A stretch of 64,000 nt of DNA from Labrenzia sp. 011 (GTDB lineage Bacteria > Pseudomonadota > Alphaproteobacteria > Rhizobiales > Stappiaceae), in the NCBI RefSeq assembly GCF_003075075.1, contig NZ_QCYM01000001.1, forward strand, positions 372,001-436,000, read 5' to 3'. The position numbers were made by a program, and so were the translations under genes. Below, piece after piece: positions 24,768-35,124 of the stretch. The notes under the pieces are model-generated. The model was not told the DNA's origin. It worked only from the letters and a program-made list of their open reading frames with translations, and searched no databases. Within the stretch, counting starts at the first letter, position 1; each line of letters starts with the position of its first letter.

Positions 24768-25071
24768 GGACAGGAAATTATATTAGCCGGGTGTCCGGGC
24801 ATATTGCAAACGACTTCGTAAGGTCTTCGCGATTTGAAGACGTTCCTTCCCCAGGGGCAAAAGGTTTTGGGGAGAAATTCCAGTAAGTCGTATCTTGTGG
24901 TTTCCGGTTCAAATAAAATCGGGATGGCAGGCCGGGTTTCTTGCAGGAAAACCATTAATCATGAACGTATTCACGAGTATCCGAATAATTGTTTTCATGG
25001 TTTTTTAGCTTGAAATTGGTAAATATATGCGACTTTCGGAGGCCGCCGGATCTACTGGATAGGGCAGATAG
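24768..25071. other. AT-richer intergenic region upstream of the GGDEF-EAL gene
   Basis: This 304-base region separates two divergent genes and must contain both promoters. It holds the inverted arms AAAACCAT and ATGGTTTT, about 40 bases apart, on either side of an AT-rich core near 24950-25010. I see no clean -35/-10 pair and no small gene. Confidence 0.4.
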
Positions 25072-27411
25072 ATGGTTTTAAACTGGAGTCAGCAACTGGC
25101 GGATCTCATCGGGCCGGAAGATGAAGCGTCTCTGGCTTCGGAACTCACCCGTCTGAATGACATTCCCCACCTGCGCAGGGGCGATGAACTCTATCTGACC
25201 GGGGAATGGTTGCAGTCGCTTGTAGACCAGGTTCCCGACTACATTTTTGTCAAGGATCGCAAGTCCAGATTCGTGATGGCCAACCGCCAGGTGGCGTTCG
25301 ACATCGGCTTCACCGAGTTCTCGGAATTGCTCGGCAAGACCGATATGGAACTTCACACGCACGACGTCGGTTCCAGCTTCATGGAAATCGAAGAAACCGT
25401 GATGGCGACCAAGGTCCCCCAGATCGATCAAGAAGAATTCCTGATTTTGCCGACCGGGTGCAAAAAGTGGTTCTCCTCCTCGAAATTTCCCGTCACCTCC
25501 ACCAAGGGCGAAGTCGTCGGGATCATCGGCATCTGCCGGGATATTACCGAGCGCAAGAAGGCGGAAATACTCCAGCAGGGGCAGAACCGGATCCTGCAGG
25601 AGATTGCCGGCGGCAAGCCGCTTTTCGACGTTCTGGAAACCCTTGTTCTCACCATTGAGGACCAGCTGGACGGCGTGGTCGGATCGGTCTTGCTGGTGGA
25701 TGAAAGCGGCAAATTGCTTTTGCGCGGCGCGGCGCCAAATCTGCCCCGGGCCTATGTGGAGCGAACCAACAGATTGCCGGTCGGTCCCGCGATGGGATCC
25801 TGCGGCACGGCTGTCCATACCCGTCAAAGCGTCTTCGTGGACGACATTTGCACGCATGAATTCTGGAAAGACCACCAGAACATCATCGGCGACCTGGATA
25901 TGCGCTCATGCTGGTCTGTGCCGTTCTTCAGCAAGGATTCACGGGTCCTTGGAACATTCGGTCTCTATTCCAGGGAAGCTCGTCTGCCGAGCAAACACGA
26001 AGAGAAATTGGCAACGGAAGCTGCCCGTCTCGCTTCCATAGCGGTCGAGCGCGATCACGCGGAACGCAAGATCCGCTATCTCGCTCACCACGATGTCCTG
26101 ACCGGATTGCCAAACAGGCAGGAATTCAAGCACCAGCTTGAAAAAAAGGTTGAGACCAGCAGGACGTCGGGCAATCCGCTGGCGGTGGTGTTTGTGGATG
26201 TCGACAACTTCAAATTCGTCAACGACAGTTTCGGCCACACGATCGGGGACCAGGTTCTGGCGATTATTGCCGACCGGATTAAATCGGTTCTCTCCGAGAG
26301 CCATGAGGCCATCCGGTTCGGTGGGGACGAGTTCGTTCTGATCGCCGAGGGAAATGCGGCCCACCATTCGGAACTTCACGAGCTGATGACGGTTCTGCGC
26401 GAGGACATCACCAAGACCATTCATATCGGTGATCTGTCTTTCCATGTGACCTGCAGCATCGGGGCGGCCTCCTATCCTCAGGATGCGCAAGACGCGGCGG
26501 AGCTTCTGAAAAACGCTGACAAGGCGATGTTCGAAGCGAAATCCTCCGGCCGGGACGGGTTCAAGATATACGAAGAGACCCGGCCGCAGAAATCGCTCAA
26601 CAAGCTGACCTTGCTGGAGGAAATGCGCACAGGCATCGAAAACGGCGAATTCCTTCTCGAATACCAGCCGCAGTACAACCTTGTTTGCGGCCGGATTGTC
26701 GGTGCCGAGGCTCTGGTCCGCTGGCAGCATCCCGTCCTTGGCCGCATGATGCCCGGTGAGTTCATAACGCTTGCGGAAGAAAGCGGTCTGATCGCGCCCC
26801 TGGGGCGCTGGGTCCTGAACGAAGCCTGCCGCCAGAACAGGGCATGGCAGGAGGCCGGCCTGACACCGATAACAATGGGTGTGAATGTGTCAGTCCGGCA
26901 ATTTCGCGATGCGGGACTGATCTCCGACGTGACGGCGGCCTTGAAGGAGACCGGGCTTGAGGCCGGGTATCTTGAACTGGAAGTTACGGAAAGTCTGCTG
27001 ATGCAGAACGCCGATCAGGCCGTCGAGATCATGGAGAGATTCCGCCAGATCGGCCTGAAGCTCGCGATCGACGATTTCGGCACCGGCTATTCCAGCCTCG
27101 CGGCGCTCAAGAACTTTCCGCTGACCCGTTTGAAGATCGACCACAGCTTCATCCGCGACCTCGATTTCGATGAAAGGGACCGCTGCATAGCACGAGCAAT
27201 CATTTCCCTTGGCCGGGAGCTCGGGTTGGATGTGGTCGCGGAAGGGGTCGAGACCGCCAAACAGCAGGCGTTTCTGGCAAGCTGCCGTTGTGAAACCGTG
27301 CAGGGTTTCCATTTCGGGCGGCCGATGAACGCGGATAGGTTCGGCAAACTCCTGGCAATGACCCTGACACCTCTGGATGCCCATTTCGGGTCGGTCGAAA
27401 GACGCGCCTGA
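25072..27411 (+). CDS. PAS-GAF-GGDEF-EAL cyclic-di-GMP signalling protein
   Basis: A 779-residue cytosolic protein without membrane helices. A PAS domain (about 45-165, ending in ICRDITERKKAE) is followed by a GAF domain (about 172-325), a GGDEF domain (about 335-500, intact GGDEF at 417-421) and an EAL domain (about 515-770, EALVRW at 546-551, then DDFGTGYSSL and KIDHSF). Both output domains keep their signature residues, so cyclic-di-GMP synthesis and hydrolysis are both possible. In many such hybrids one activity dominates, which sequence alone does not decide. The GAF part has a Cys in MGSCGTAVH, a form frequent in phytochrome-like and redox-responsive GAF proteins. It is a single gene, convergent with phaC. 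Confidence 0.9.
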   Translation: MVLNWSQQLADLIGPEDEASLASELTRLNDIPHLRRGDELYLTGEWLQSLVDQVPDYIFVKDRKSRFVMANRQVAFDIGFTEFSELLGKTDMELHTHDVGSSFMEIEETVMATKVPQIDQEEFLILPTGCKKWFSSSKFPVTSTKGEVVGIIGICRDITERKKAEILQQGQNRILQEIAGGKPLFDVLETLVLTIEDQLDGVVGSVLLVDESGKLLLRGAAPNLPRAYVERTNRLPVGPAMGSCGTAVHTRQSVFVDDICTHEFWKDHQNIIGDLDMRSCWSVPFFSKDSRVLGTFGLYSREARLPSKHEEKLATEAARLASIAVERDHAERKIRYLAHHDVLTGLPNRQEFKHQLEKKVETSRTSGNPLAVVFVDVDNFKFVNDSFGHTIGDQVLAIIADRIKSVLSESHEAIRFGGDEFVLIAEGNAAHHSELHELMTVLREDITKTIHIGDLSFHVTCSIGAASYPQDAQDAAELLKNADKAMFEAKSSGRDGFKIYEETRPQKSLNKLTLLEEMRTGIENGEFLLEYQPQYNLVCGRIVGAEALVRWQHPVLGRMMPGEFITLAEESGLIAPLGRWVLNEACRQNRAWQEAGLTPITMGVNVSVRQFRDAGLISDVTAALKETGLEAGYLELEVTESLLMQNADQAVEIMERFRQIGLKLAIDDFGTGYSSLAALKNFPLTRLKIDHSFIRDLDFDERDRCIARAIISLGRELGLDVVAEGVETAKQQAFLASCRCETVQGFHFGRPMNADRFGKLLAMTLTPLDAHFGSVERRA

Positions 27412-27549
27412 AGTCGCCGTTTCCCCAGCCCAACCCGCACGGGCGGTGGTCTGTTGCAGGTGAGGGGGACGCGCCGGCACCGCGAAGCCGGACAGCTCCC
27501 GGGCGTCCACTCGCGTTCCGCCGGAAGATCGAAGATCCGGTTACCCGGA

Positions 27550-29355
27550 TCAGGCCTTTTTCATCACATATGATCCTGGCGCATCTTCCAGGAGCTTTAC
27601 CCGATAGGCACCCGGTTTGCGGGCCTTTGCCTTGGTGGAGTCCTGCGCGCGGATCCATTCGTCCCAGTACGGCCACCAGGAGCCCGGATGCTCTTCGGCG
27701 TTGTTGAGCCAGTTTTCCAGCGTCCCCTTGGGGTCTCCACCCGTCCAGTACTGGTACTTGTTCTTTGCCGGTGGATTGACGACACCGGCGATATGGCCGG
27801 AGCCGGCCAGCACATATTCCACCGGTCCGCCGAAACAGCCGGAGCCGAGGAAAACGGATTTCGGCGGTGCTATGTGGTCTTCGCGCGTTGCCAGGTTGAA
27901 TATCGGAATCGTCACCTTGGACAGGTCGAGCCTCTCGCCGGCGATTTCCATTTCCCCCTTGGACAACTTGTTTTCGAGATAACAATTGCGCAGATAGAAG
28001 GAATGGTTCGCCGCCGGCATCCGGGTGGAATCGGAATTCCAGTACAGCAGGTCGAAGGGGAAGGGTTCCTTGCCCTTCAGGTAGTTGTTGACCACATAGG
28101 ACCAGATCAGGTCGTTGGAACGCAGCATGTTGAAGGCGGAGGACATCTTAGATCCGTCAAGGTAACCGCATTCCGCCATGCGCTTTTCCACGAGGGAAAT
28201 CTGTTCCTCGTCGACAAAGACCTTGAGGTCGCCGGCGAAGGTGAAGTCTACCTGCGTGGTGAAGAAGGTTGCGGTCTTGATCCGCTCGTCGCCTTTGCGC
28301 GCCATATAGGCCAGCGTCACGGCCAGCAGTGTTCCGCCGACGCAATAGCCGATGGTGTTGACTTCTTCCTGTCGGGTTGCCCGCTTTATCACGTCGAGGG
28401 TATTGAGAATGCCCTCCTTCATGTAGTGCTCGAAACTCTTCTGCGCCTGCTGTTCGTCCGGGTTGACCCAGGAAATCACGAAGACGGTGTGTCCCTGGTC
28501 GACAGCCCATTTGATGAAGGATTTTTCCGGGTTGAGATCGAGAATGTAGAACTTGTTGATCCAGGGTGGCACGATCAGGAGGGGCCGCTTGAGCACCTCT
28601 TCGGTGGCGGGCGAATACTGGATCACCTGGCAGACGTCGTTCTGGGAAATCACCTTGCCCGGTGTGGTGGCCAGGTTCTCGCCAAACTTGAACTTCGAGG
28701 GATCGGTCTGGCGGATCTTGAGTTCGCCCTTGCCGGATTTCAGGTCCTCGACCAGATGCTGCATGCCCTTGACCAGATTCTCGCCATTGCTCTCAAGGGT
28801 CAGACGCAGCAGTTCCGGGTTGGTGAGAACGAAGTTCGACGGCGAGACCGCATTGGCGATCTGGGTGACATAGAATTCCGCCTTGTGGCGGGTGTGTTCG
28901 TCCAGCCCCTGGGCCTCGTGGACCATGTCCTCGGCCCATTTGCTGGTGATGAGATAGAGCTGCTTGATGAAGTCGAAGAACTGGTTGTTCTCCCAGTCGG
29001 GATCCGCGAACCTTTTGTCCTTCGGCGGCGTCTGCACCGCAGGTTCCACCGTTTCGCCCATCATGCGCTTCAGGGAGGAATTCCACAGGTCTATATAGCC
29101 GCCCCAAAGCCGCGACTGGGCTTCGATCGTCCGTTGCGGATCGGAGATCCAGTATTCCCCCACCTGTGCGAGGGTTTTGATGATCCCGGTCAGTTCATCG
29201 GTCGATTCATGGGAGATCTTGCCCTGTTCGCGGGGCTCGATGTATGCAGCCATCGCCTTGCCTGCCTGCTCCAGCGTTTTTGCCAGATTCTGGGCGAAGG
29301 CTTCCGGATTGTTGATGATGTATTGCAACACGGGATGCTGGCGGTCATCAGCCAT
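27550..29355 (-). CDS. phaC: Class I poly(3-hydroxyalkanoate) synthase
   Basis: A 601-residue PHA synthase that polymerises 3-hydroxyacyl-CoA, mainly hydroxybutyryl-CoA, on granule surfaces. The alpha/beta-hydrolase core has the lipase-like box GYCVGG with nucleophile Cys338, the Asp of ATREDHIAP and the general-base His of [12 protein letters not shown]. The N-terminal domain and length of about 600 fit class I PhaC. GAGGAATTCCC precedes the ATG. phaA, phaB and phaR are not adjacent, but a small lipoprotein gene is divergent upstream. It converges with the GGDEF-EAL gene; 138 bases between them contain no clear terminator. Confidence 0.95.
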   Translation of the reverse strand: MADDRQHPVLQYIINNPEAFAQNLAKTLEQAGKAMAAYIEPREQGKISHESTDELTGIIKTLAQVGEYWISDPQRTIEAQSRLWGGYIDLWNSSLKRMMGETVEPAVQTPPKDKRFADPDWENNQFFDFIKQLYLITSKWAEDMVHEAQGLDEHTRHKAEFYVTQIANAVSPSNFVLTNPELLRLTLESNGENLVKGMQHLVEDLKSGKGELKIRQTDPSKFKFGENLATTPGKVISQNDVCQVIQYSPATEEVLKRPLLIVPPWINKFYILDLNPEKSFIKWAVDQGHTVFVISWVNPDEQQAQKSFEHYMKEGILNTLDVIKRATRQEEVNTIGYCVGGTLLAVTLAYMARKGDERIKTATFFTTQVDFTFAGDLKVFVDEEQISLVEKRMAECGYLDGSKMSSAFNMLRSNDLIWSYVVNNYLKGKEPFPFDLLYWNSDSTRMPAANHSFYLRNCYLENKLSKGEMEIAGERLDLSKVTIPIFNLATREDHIAPPKSVFLGSGCFGGPVEYVLAGSGHIAGVVNPPAKNKYQYWTGGDPKGTLENWLNNAEEHPGSWWPYWDEWIRAQDSTKAKARKPGAYRVKLLEDAPGSYVMKKA

Positions 29356-29584
29356 AAGCTGGGAATTCCTCCGGTTTTCCTGCCCCGTCCGGCCCTGGTG
29401 CGGCCAGAGAGCCCTATTCGTTCAAATGCGTTATCTTGTTATATTTCCGCTGATATATTGAACTATCAGGTATTTATGACACAAGGTTCTGTTGGCGTCG
29501 ATTGGATTCCATGGCCGTCGGCGCCTCGGGTTATCGAAGGCCTGTGACAATCGCGTGGGTGTGAACGGTGTGGAGGAGAGGCGT

Positions 29585-29836
29585 TTGTCGATATTGTTGA
29601 AGGTTTTGGTCTTGATCTGCGGTCTGCCGCTGCTTCTTGCGCCTGCAGGTTGCGCGGTCGGACCCGGCACGCCGTTGATTGATGCACTGAAGACCGGCCC
29701 GGGGAAAGGAAGCACGAGCGTTTCCCGGCCGAAAGGCTACGGCCCGACGGTTTATGCCGGTGAATCGTCCGGGCTGATCAACCCGACGGAACGAAAGGCA
29801 ACCGAGGAATATCTGGAAAGTCTCGCCGGGCAATAG
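29585..29836 (+). CDS. Small predicted lipoprotein
   Basis: An 83-residue protein starting at TTG 29585, with GGAGGAG (29572-29578) at good distance; longer starts upstream lack a ribosome site. The signal peptide MSILLKVLVLICGLPLLLAP leads to the lipobox APAGC, so lipidation at that Cys is expected. The short mature part is Gly/Ser/Pro-rich and then charged, ending in ERKATEEYLESLAGQ, with no named domain. It is divergent from phaC over about 230 bases of AT-rich DNA. Similar short lipoproteins with a 'PTERKA' type tail occur in rhizobia, but I cannot assign a function. Confidence 0.6.
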   Translation: MSILLKVLVLICGLPLLLAPAGCAVGPGTPLIDALKTGPGKGSTSVSRPKGYGPTVYAGESSGLINPTERKATEEYLESLAGQ

Positions 29837-30074
29837 ATCCTCCGTTCCGCTTCCTTCACGAAGCCGGGTGCGCGTTTTGTGCATGCAACGATTTCGCCGG
29901 ATCGCATGGATGGTTCTGATTGGCCTGACCCTTGGGAAAGTATGCGTTGCGTTCTTGCGCCGACACATCGATTTTTACCGCCTGCCCTAAAGGACACTGA
30001 TATTTTTGGCATGAGCGAAAGTATTTTTTTACAACTTCTGGGCAAGTATCCGGTAGTGGCAGGACGGATTTTTG

Positions 30075-31310
30075 ATGAATTTTGATACCCCTACCTTGTT
30101 TGCCAGCGTGATGGTCGCAAAATTGGCCGGCAGCGCGGTCCTGATGCTGTTTTTTCTTTTCTGGAAAGCGCGGTGCCCGGCCTGTGCGCGTAGTCTTGTA
30201 ATCTGGTCTTGCGGCATGTTTCTTGCCGGAAGCGGGGCGTTCCTGATTGCCATGCGCGGCGTCATTCCGGATGGCGTCAGTATTCTGGTGGCCAATACGC
30301 TGGTCATTCTGGGAGTCGGGCTGGGGCGTAGCGGCTTCCTGGTTTTCCTTGGAAACCGGCCCGTCATCTGGCTGAATTTCGCCGTCGCCGGCCTATGGGT
30401 AGCCCTTTGCATCTATCCGCCGTTTTTCGGCAGCTTCCAGGCGCGCGTCAACTTCATCCAGAGCTACCTGATCCTGACCTGCCTCTCCATAGTCTGGGTG
30501 GCCTTTCGGCAGAACAGGGAGAAGCTCCACACGGTCCGGCTGCTTGGCGTGACCACATTGATCGAATGTACCGGATATGTGTGGTTCACAGTGAACCAGA
30601 ACGTGATGCTCTATCCGGATTTCCCGACCGCATTCCGGGAGAACTTCATGACGGTGTATCTCGTCACGATCCTGCTGGCCATCGTCATGACCATCCTGCT
30701 GCCGGCCTGCATGATCGTCGAACGCTCGCTGAACGGTTTCAGGGAGCAGGCCAATCAGGATGTACTGACAGGGCTTGCCAACCGGCGCGCCTTTCTGAAC
30801 AGCGCGCAAGGCTGGATGTCCGAGCACGCCACCGGCAGCCAGGCTTTCAGTGTGATCATGCTGGATCTGGACAAGTTCAAGTCCGTCAACGACAGGTTCG
30901 GCCATGCCATGGGCGACGCGGTGCTTCAGCTGTTCGGCCGCGTGCTCAAGGATACTCTCGGTGTCACCGCCGTTTCCGGACGGCTCGGGGGCGAGGAATT
31001 TGCAGTGTTCCTGCCGGATTGCGACAGGGAAACGGCGCTGCTCACCGCGCAGCGGATCTGCCGGCGGTTCAAGGTGGAATGCCGGGAGGCCTCGGATGGG
31101 AAGCTCGCCGTCACCGCAAGTGCCGGAGTGGTGTCCGCCAACGGCAAGGTGAATCTCGATCGTGCGCTGGAAGCAGCGGACAAGGGGCTCTACAAGGCCA
31201 AACGCCAGGGAAAGGCGCAGATCGTCACACTCGATTTTACGCCGGATGGCGGCGCGCAGAATTCCAGGGTCGGCGAAGGATTTTCTTCCCCGCGCAGAAA
31301 AGCCGCCTGA
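30075..31310 (+). CDS. Diguanylate cyclase with multi-helix membrane sensor
   Basis: About 411 residues. The first 215 contain around six transmembrane helices, resembling 6-7TM sensor modules, and are followed by a GGDEF domain beginning at NQDVLTGLANRRA. The catalytic motif is GGEEF (LGGEEFAVF), which is active in known cyclases, and DLDKFKSVNDRFGH is conserved. No RxxD inhibition motif stands in front of it. It should therefore make cyclic di-GMP without the usual product inhibition. ATG 30075 is chosen over the adjoining TTG. It is a single gene, 200 bases before the alaC-like gene. Confidence 0.88.
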   Translation: MNFDTPTLFASVMVAKLAGSAVLMLFFLFWKARCPACARSLVIWSCGMFLAGSGAFLIAMRGVIPDGVSILVANTLVILGVGLGRSGFLVFLGNRPVIWLNFAVAGLWVALCIYPPFFGSFQARVNFIQSYLILTCLSIVWVAFRQNREKLHTVRLLGVTTLIECTGYVWFTVNQNVMLYPDFPTAFRENFMTVYLVTILLAIVMTILLPACMIVERSLNGFREQANQDVLTGLANRRAFLNSAQGWMSEHATGSQAFSVIMLDLDKFKSVNDRFGHAMGDAVLQLFGRVLKDTLGVTAVSGRLGGEEFAVFLPDCDRETALLTAQRICRRFKVECREASDGKLAVTASAGVVSANGKVNLDRALEAADKGLYKAKRQGKAQIVTLDFTPDGGAQNSRVGEGFSSPRRKAA

Positions 31311-31508
31311 GCGGTGCCGTCGCGCCGCGTACGGGTGCGGATTTAGCGGTCTCCGCCCCGTGCCGGTTGATCCGGTTTCCAGAATATGCACGCGTGACAT
31401 AAAGACGGGTGCGTATTGTTTTTGAGGCTGCTAAAAGATCCCCGCCGCGCCGTCGCTGCCCCTGAAGTGCCGCGCGGTCCCTATCGTCAACACGCAAGGA
31501 TCCGCGCC

Positions 31509-32726
31509 ATGGAGGAATTCCACAAGATCAAACGGCTTCCGCCGTATGTCTTCGAACAGGTCAACCGTCTGAAGGCGAAGGCGCGCGCTGCGGGAGCGGA
31601 CATCATTGATCTGGGCATGGGCAATCCGGATCTGCCGACCCCCAGACATATCGTCGACAAGCTGACCGAGGTAGTCCAGGATCCGCGCACGCACCGCTAT
31701 TCCGCTTCCAAGGGTATTCACGGGCTGCGCAAGGCGCAGGCTGCCTATTACGGTCGCCGGTTCGGCGTGAAGCTCGACCCGGAAAGCCAGGTGATCGCGA
31801 CGCTGGGCTCCAAGGAAGGCTTCGCCAACATGGCCCAGGCGATCTCCGCGCCCGGTGACGTGATCCTGAGTCCGAATCCGAGCTATCCGATCCACACCTT
31901 CGGTTTTCTCATGGCCGGCGCGTCTATCCGCAATGTGCCCGCAGAACCGGGGACGGCCTTTTTCGATGCGCTGGAACGGGCGGTCATTCATTCCGTACCC
32001 AAGCCGATCGCGCTCATATTGTGCTATCCGTCCAATCCGACCGCCTACTGCGCCGATCTCGACTTTTACAAGGATGTTGTCGCCTTCGCGCGCAAGCACG
32101 ACATCTTCATCCTCTCCGATCTGGCCTATTCGGAGATCTATTTCGGCGACACGCCGCCGCCATCCGTGCTGCAGGTGCCCGGGGCGATGGATATCGCGGT
32201 CGAATTCACCTCATTGTCCAAGACCTTTTCCATGCCCGGTTGGCGCATGGGGTTTGCCGTGGGCAACGAGCGCCTGATCTCCGCGCTGTCACGGGTCAAG
32301 TCCTATCTCGATTACGGGGCCTTCACCCCCATTCAGGTCGCTGCCACGGCAGCGCTGAACGGTCCCGACGACTGCATCCGGGAGACACGCGAAGTCTACA
32401 AACGCCGCCGCGATGTCGTCGTCGACAGTTTCGGCCGGGCGGGCTGGGATATTCCGGCGCCCGAAGCCAGCATGTTCTGCTGGGCACCGATCCCCGAAAA
32501 GTTCCGTTCCCTGGGAAGTCTCGAATATTCCAAACTGCTGCTGGAGAGAGCCGAGGTCGCCGTCGCGCCGGGCATCGGTTTCGGGGAACACGGCGATGAG
32601 TACGTGCGAATCGGACTGGTGGAAAACGAGCAGCGGCTGCGTCAGGCAGCAAGAAATATCCGCCGCTTCCTTGAAACCGCAGAGCAAAAGCTGCACAACG
32701 TCATCCCGCTCGGGACCTCAGGCTGA
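31509..32726 (+). CDS. alaC: Class I aminotransferase, AlaC/LL-diaminopimelate aminotransferase-like
   Basis: A 405-residue fold-type I PLP aminotransferase acting on glutamate/2-oxoacid pairs. The start region MEEFHKIKRLPPYVF and DLGMGNPDLPTP match the AlaC group. PLP contacts are visible in CYPSNPTAY, the Asp of LSDLAYSEIYF, and the Schiff-base Lys in SLSKTFSMPGWR; the phosphate-binding Arg is the one in that last motif. AAGGA precedes the ATG. It is 22 bases upstream of hom, a pairing common in alphaproteobacteria that links it to alanine and aspartate-family amino acids. Many such genes are called LL-diaminopimelate aminotransferase, which is less certain than alanine transaminase. Confidence 0.88.
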   Translation: MEEFHKIKRLPPYVFEQVNRLKAKARAAGADIIDLGMGNPDLPTPRHIVDKLTEVVQDPRTHRYSASKGIHGLRKAQAAYYGRRFGVKLDPESQVIATLGSKEGFANMAQAISAPGDVILSPNPSYPIHTFGFLMAGASIRNVPAEPGTAFFDALERAVIHSVPKPIALILCYPSNPTAYCADLDFYKDVVAFARKHDIFILSDLAYSEIYFGDTPPPSVLQVPGAMDIAVEFTSLSKTFSMPGWRMGFAVGNERLISALSRVKSYLDYGAFTPIQVAATAALNGPDDCIRETREVYKRRRDVVVDSFGRAGWDIPAPEASMFCWAPIPEKFRSLGSLEYSKLLLERAEVAVAPGIGFGEHGDEYVRIGLVENEQRLRQAARNIRRFLETAEQKLHNVIPLGTSG

Positions 32727-32748
32727 ATAGAACTGGAATCATTCCCAT

Positions 32749-34071
32749 ATGGCAGAAGCATTGAAAGTGGGTGTCGCCGGCCTTGGCACCGTGGGCATGT
32801 CCGTTGTGCAGCTACTCGCGAAACACTCGGGTCAGATCGCCCGCAAATCCGGGCGCGTCGTCACCGTGACGGCGGTCAGCGCCCGTGACCGCAGCAAGGA
32901 CCGCGGTTTTGATGTCTCGGCAATGGAGTGGTTTTCCGATCCGGTCGAGATGGCCGAGAAGGCGCAGATCGATATTTTTGTCGAACTCGTCGGCGGCGAC
33001 AGCGGACCGGCGGAGGACAGTGTCCGCGCGGCGCTCAGGCGCGGCATTCATGTGGTCACCGCCAACAAGGCCCTGCTTGCCCGGCACGGTGTCGATCTTG
33101 CGCTTCTTGCCGAGAACAACGGGGCCTGCCTGAACTACGAGGCTGCCGTGGCCGGAGGCATCCCGATCGTCAAGACGTTGCGGGAATCCATGTCCGGCAA
33201 CGACATCAGCCGCGTCTACGGCATCTTGAACGGCACCTGCAACTATATCCTGTCCCGTATGGAGGCCGAGGGCATCGGCTTCGACGCTTGCCTTGCCGAG
33301 GCACAGCGTCTGGGATACGCCGAAGCCGATCCGACCTTCGATATCGAGGGCAATGACACGGCGCACAAGCTTGCGATCCTCACGAGCCTCGCATTCGGTA
33401 CCAGGATCGCCGATGACGACATCTATGTGGAGGGGATCACCTCCATTTCGACCGCCGATATCCAGGCCGCGGACGAACTCGGGTTCCGGATCAAGCTTCT
33501 GGGAATCGCCCAGCGGACGGAGACCGGCATAGAACAGCGCGTTCATCCCACAATGGTGCCGAAAACCTCGGCGATCGCCCGCATTGACGGTGTGCTGAAC
33601 GCGGTTGCCGTCGATGGGGACTATGTCGGAGAGATCGTTCTCGTCGGGCCGGGCGCTGGTGGCAATGCGACGGCGTCGTCCGTCGTCGCCGACATCGCGG
33701 ATATCGCCAGGGGCGATGAAACCCCCGTCCTGGGCATGCCGGCGGTCGATCTGAAGGACTACCAGCGGGCACGGATGCGCATGCATGAGGGCGGCTACTA
33801 TATCCGCCTGTCCGTCTATGACCGTCCGGGAGCCTTTGCCGAGATTGCCCGCTGCATGGGCGATGCCGGCATTTCGCTCGAGTCGATCGTCCAGAAGCGC
33901 CATTCGACTGACGGGACACCGGCGAAATTTGACGCGCAGGTGCCTCAGCCTGTCATCCTGATCACGTATGAAACGACCGAAGTCGCGATCCGGGAGGCGC
34001 TCGAAACCATCCTTTCGAAAGGCGTGGTTTCCGAAGAGCCGAAGATGATCCGCATCGAGAAATTGAATTGA
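32749..34071 (+). CDS. hom: Homoserine dehydrogenase
   Basis: A 440-residue monofunctional enzyme reducing aspartate semialdehyde to homoserine, on the way to threonine and methionine. The NAD(P) loop GLGTVGMSV opens the protein. TANKALLARHG and the catalytic segment GILNGTCNYILSRM with the downstream AQRLGYAEADPTFDIEG region define the family. The C-terminal 90 residues (from YYIRLSVYDRPGAFAEIA) are an ACT domain, which normally gives threonine feedback control. It is co-transcribed with the aminotransferase upstream and probably with glpX 57 bases downstream. Confidence 0.95.
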   Translation: MAEALKVGVAGLGTVGMSVVQLLAKHSGQIARKSGRVVTVTAVSARDRSKDRGFDVSAMEWFSDPVEMAEKAQIDIFVELVGGDSGPAEDSVRAALRRGIHVVTANKALLARHGVDLALLAENNGACLNYEAAVAGGIPIVKTLRESMSGNDISRVYGILNGTCNYILSRMEAEGIGFDACLAEAQRLGYAEADPTFDIEGNDTAHKLAILTSLAFGTRIADDDIYVEGITSISTADIQAADELGFRIKLLGIAQRTETGIEQRVHPTMVPKTSAIARIDGVLNAVAVDGDYVGEIVLVGPGAGGNATASSVVADIADIARGDETPVLGMPAVDLKDYQRARMRMHEGGYYIRLSVYDRPGAFAEIARCMGDAGISLESIVQKRHSTDGTPAKFDAQVPQPVILITYETTEVAIREALETILSKGVVSEEPKMIRIEKLN

Positions 34072-34128
34072 ATTCTTGAACTTGAGTGTGCCGCGCGGGG
34101 ATCCTGCGGGGAGAGACTGGAGAAGTTG

Positions 34129-35124
34129 ATGTCCGATACCGAAAAACAGCCGGCAAGCGGCCTGGACCGAATTCTGACGCTTGAATTGGCCCGTGTCAGC
34201 GAAAGAGCGGCTGTCTCGGCAGCCCGGCTGCGTGGTCGCGGCGACGAAATGGCCGCTGATCAGGCCGCTGTGGACGCAATGCGGCGCGAGCTGAACAGGT
34301 TGCCGATCGACGGTACTGTGGTGATCGGCGAAGGGGAGCGCGACGAAGCGCCCATGCTCTATATCGGCGAAAACGTCGGCACCAAAAACGGCCCCAAGGT
34401 GGACATCGCCCTCGATCCGCTTGAAGGCACGACGATCTGCGCCAAGAATCTTCCGAACTCCCTGGCCGTCATCGCCCTGGCGCCGGAAGGCGACCTGCTG
34501 AACGCGCCGGACAGCTATATGGACAAGATCGCGATCGGCCCGGGATATCCGGACGGCGTCATCGATCTGGATGCGCCCATTGCCGAGAACATTGCTGCCG
34601 TCGCCAGGGAAAAGGGTGTCAAGATCAACGAGGTCACCGCCTGCGTTCTGGACCGGCCGCGCCATGCCCGGCTGATCGAGGATATACGGGCAACCGGCGC
34701 GTCGATCCGCCTGATCGGCGACGGCGATGTTGCCGGCGTGATCCACACGACCGATCCGGATGAAACCGGAATCGATCTTTATGTCGGCATCGGCGGGGCG
34801 CCCGAAGGCGTGCTGGCCGCGGCCGCCCTGCGCTGCATCGGCGGCCAGATGCAGTCGCGTCTGGTGATCACCCGCGACGAGCAGGTGGAGCGGGCGCACC
34901 GGATGGGCATTGAGGACATCAAGAAGAAATACACCCTGGAAGAAATGGCCGGGCCGGATGTCCTGTTCGCGGCCACCGGCGTGACCGACGGAAACTTTCT
35001 GCAGGGGGTTCGCTTCGGACGCCACAACATAACGACCCATACCGTTGTCATGAGGTCGTCTACCGGCACGGTCCGCTATATCAAGGCCCAGCATACGGAT
35101 CTGGAAAAATTCCATATGGACTGA
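34129..35124 (+). CDS. glpX: Class II fructose-1,6-bisphosphatase (GlpX)
   Basis: A 331-residue Mg/Mn-dependent phosphatase for gluconeogenesis. Diagnostic elements are the Asp/Glu metal motif GEGERDEAPMLYIGE, DPLEGTT, and the GGAPEGVLAAAALRC segment, which together distinguish GlpX from class I Fbp. ATG 34129 has GGAG just upstream; a TTG one codon earlier is less likely. The order hom-glpX-recJ is widely conserved in Rhizobiales and supports an operon. If the organism has no class I enzyme, this gene alone would serve gluconeogenesis; the window cannot show that. Confidence 0.95.
   Translation: MSDTEKQPASGLDRILTLELARVSERAAVSAARLRGRGDEMAADQAAVDAMRRELNRLPIDGTVVIGEGERDEAPMLYIGENVGTKNGPKVDIALDPLEGTTICAKNLPNSLAVIALAPEGDLLNAPDSYMDKIAIGPGYPDGVIDLDAPIAENIAAVAREKGVKINEVTACVLDRPRHARLIEDIRATGASIRLIGDGDVAGVIHTTDPDETGIDLYVGIGGAPEGVLAAAALRCIGGQMQSRLVITRDEQVERAHRMGIEDIKKKYTLEEMAGPDVLFAATGVTDGNFLQGVRFGRHNITTHTVVMRSSTGTVRYIKAQHTDLEKFHMD

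Noticed and set aside
27688-29547. Plus-strand open frame of about 620 codons opposite phaC
   Set aside because: phaC is complete on the other strand with its catalytic residues; the frame is a shadow.
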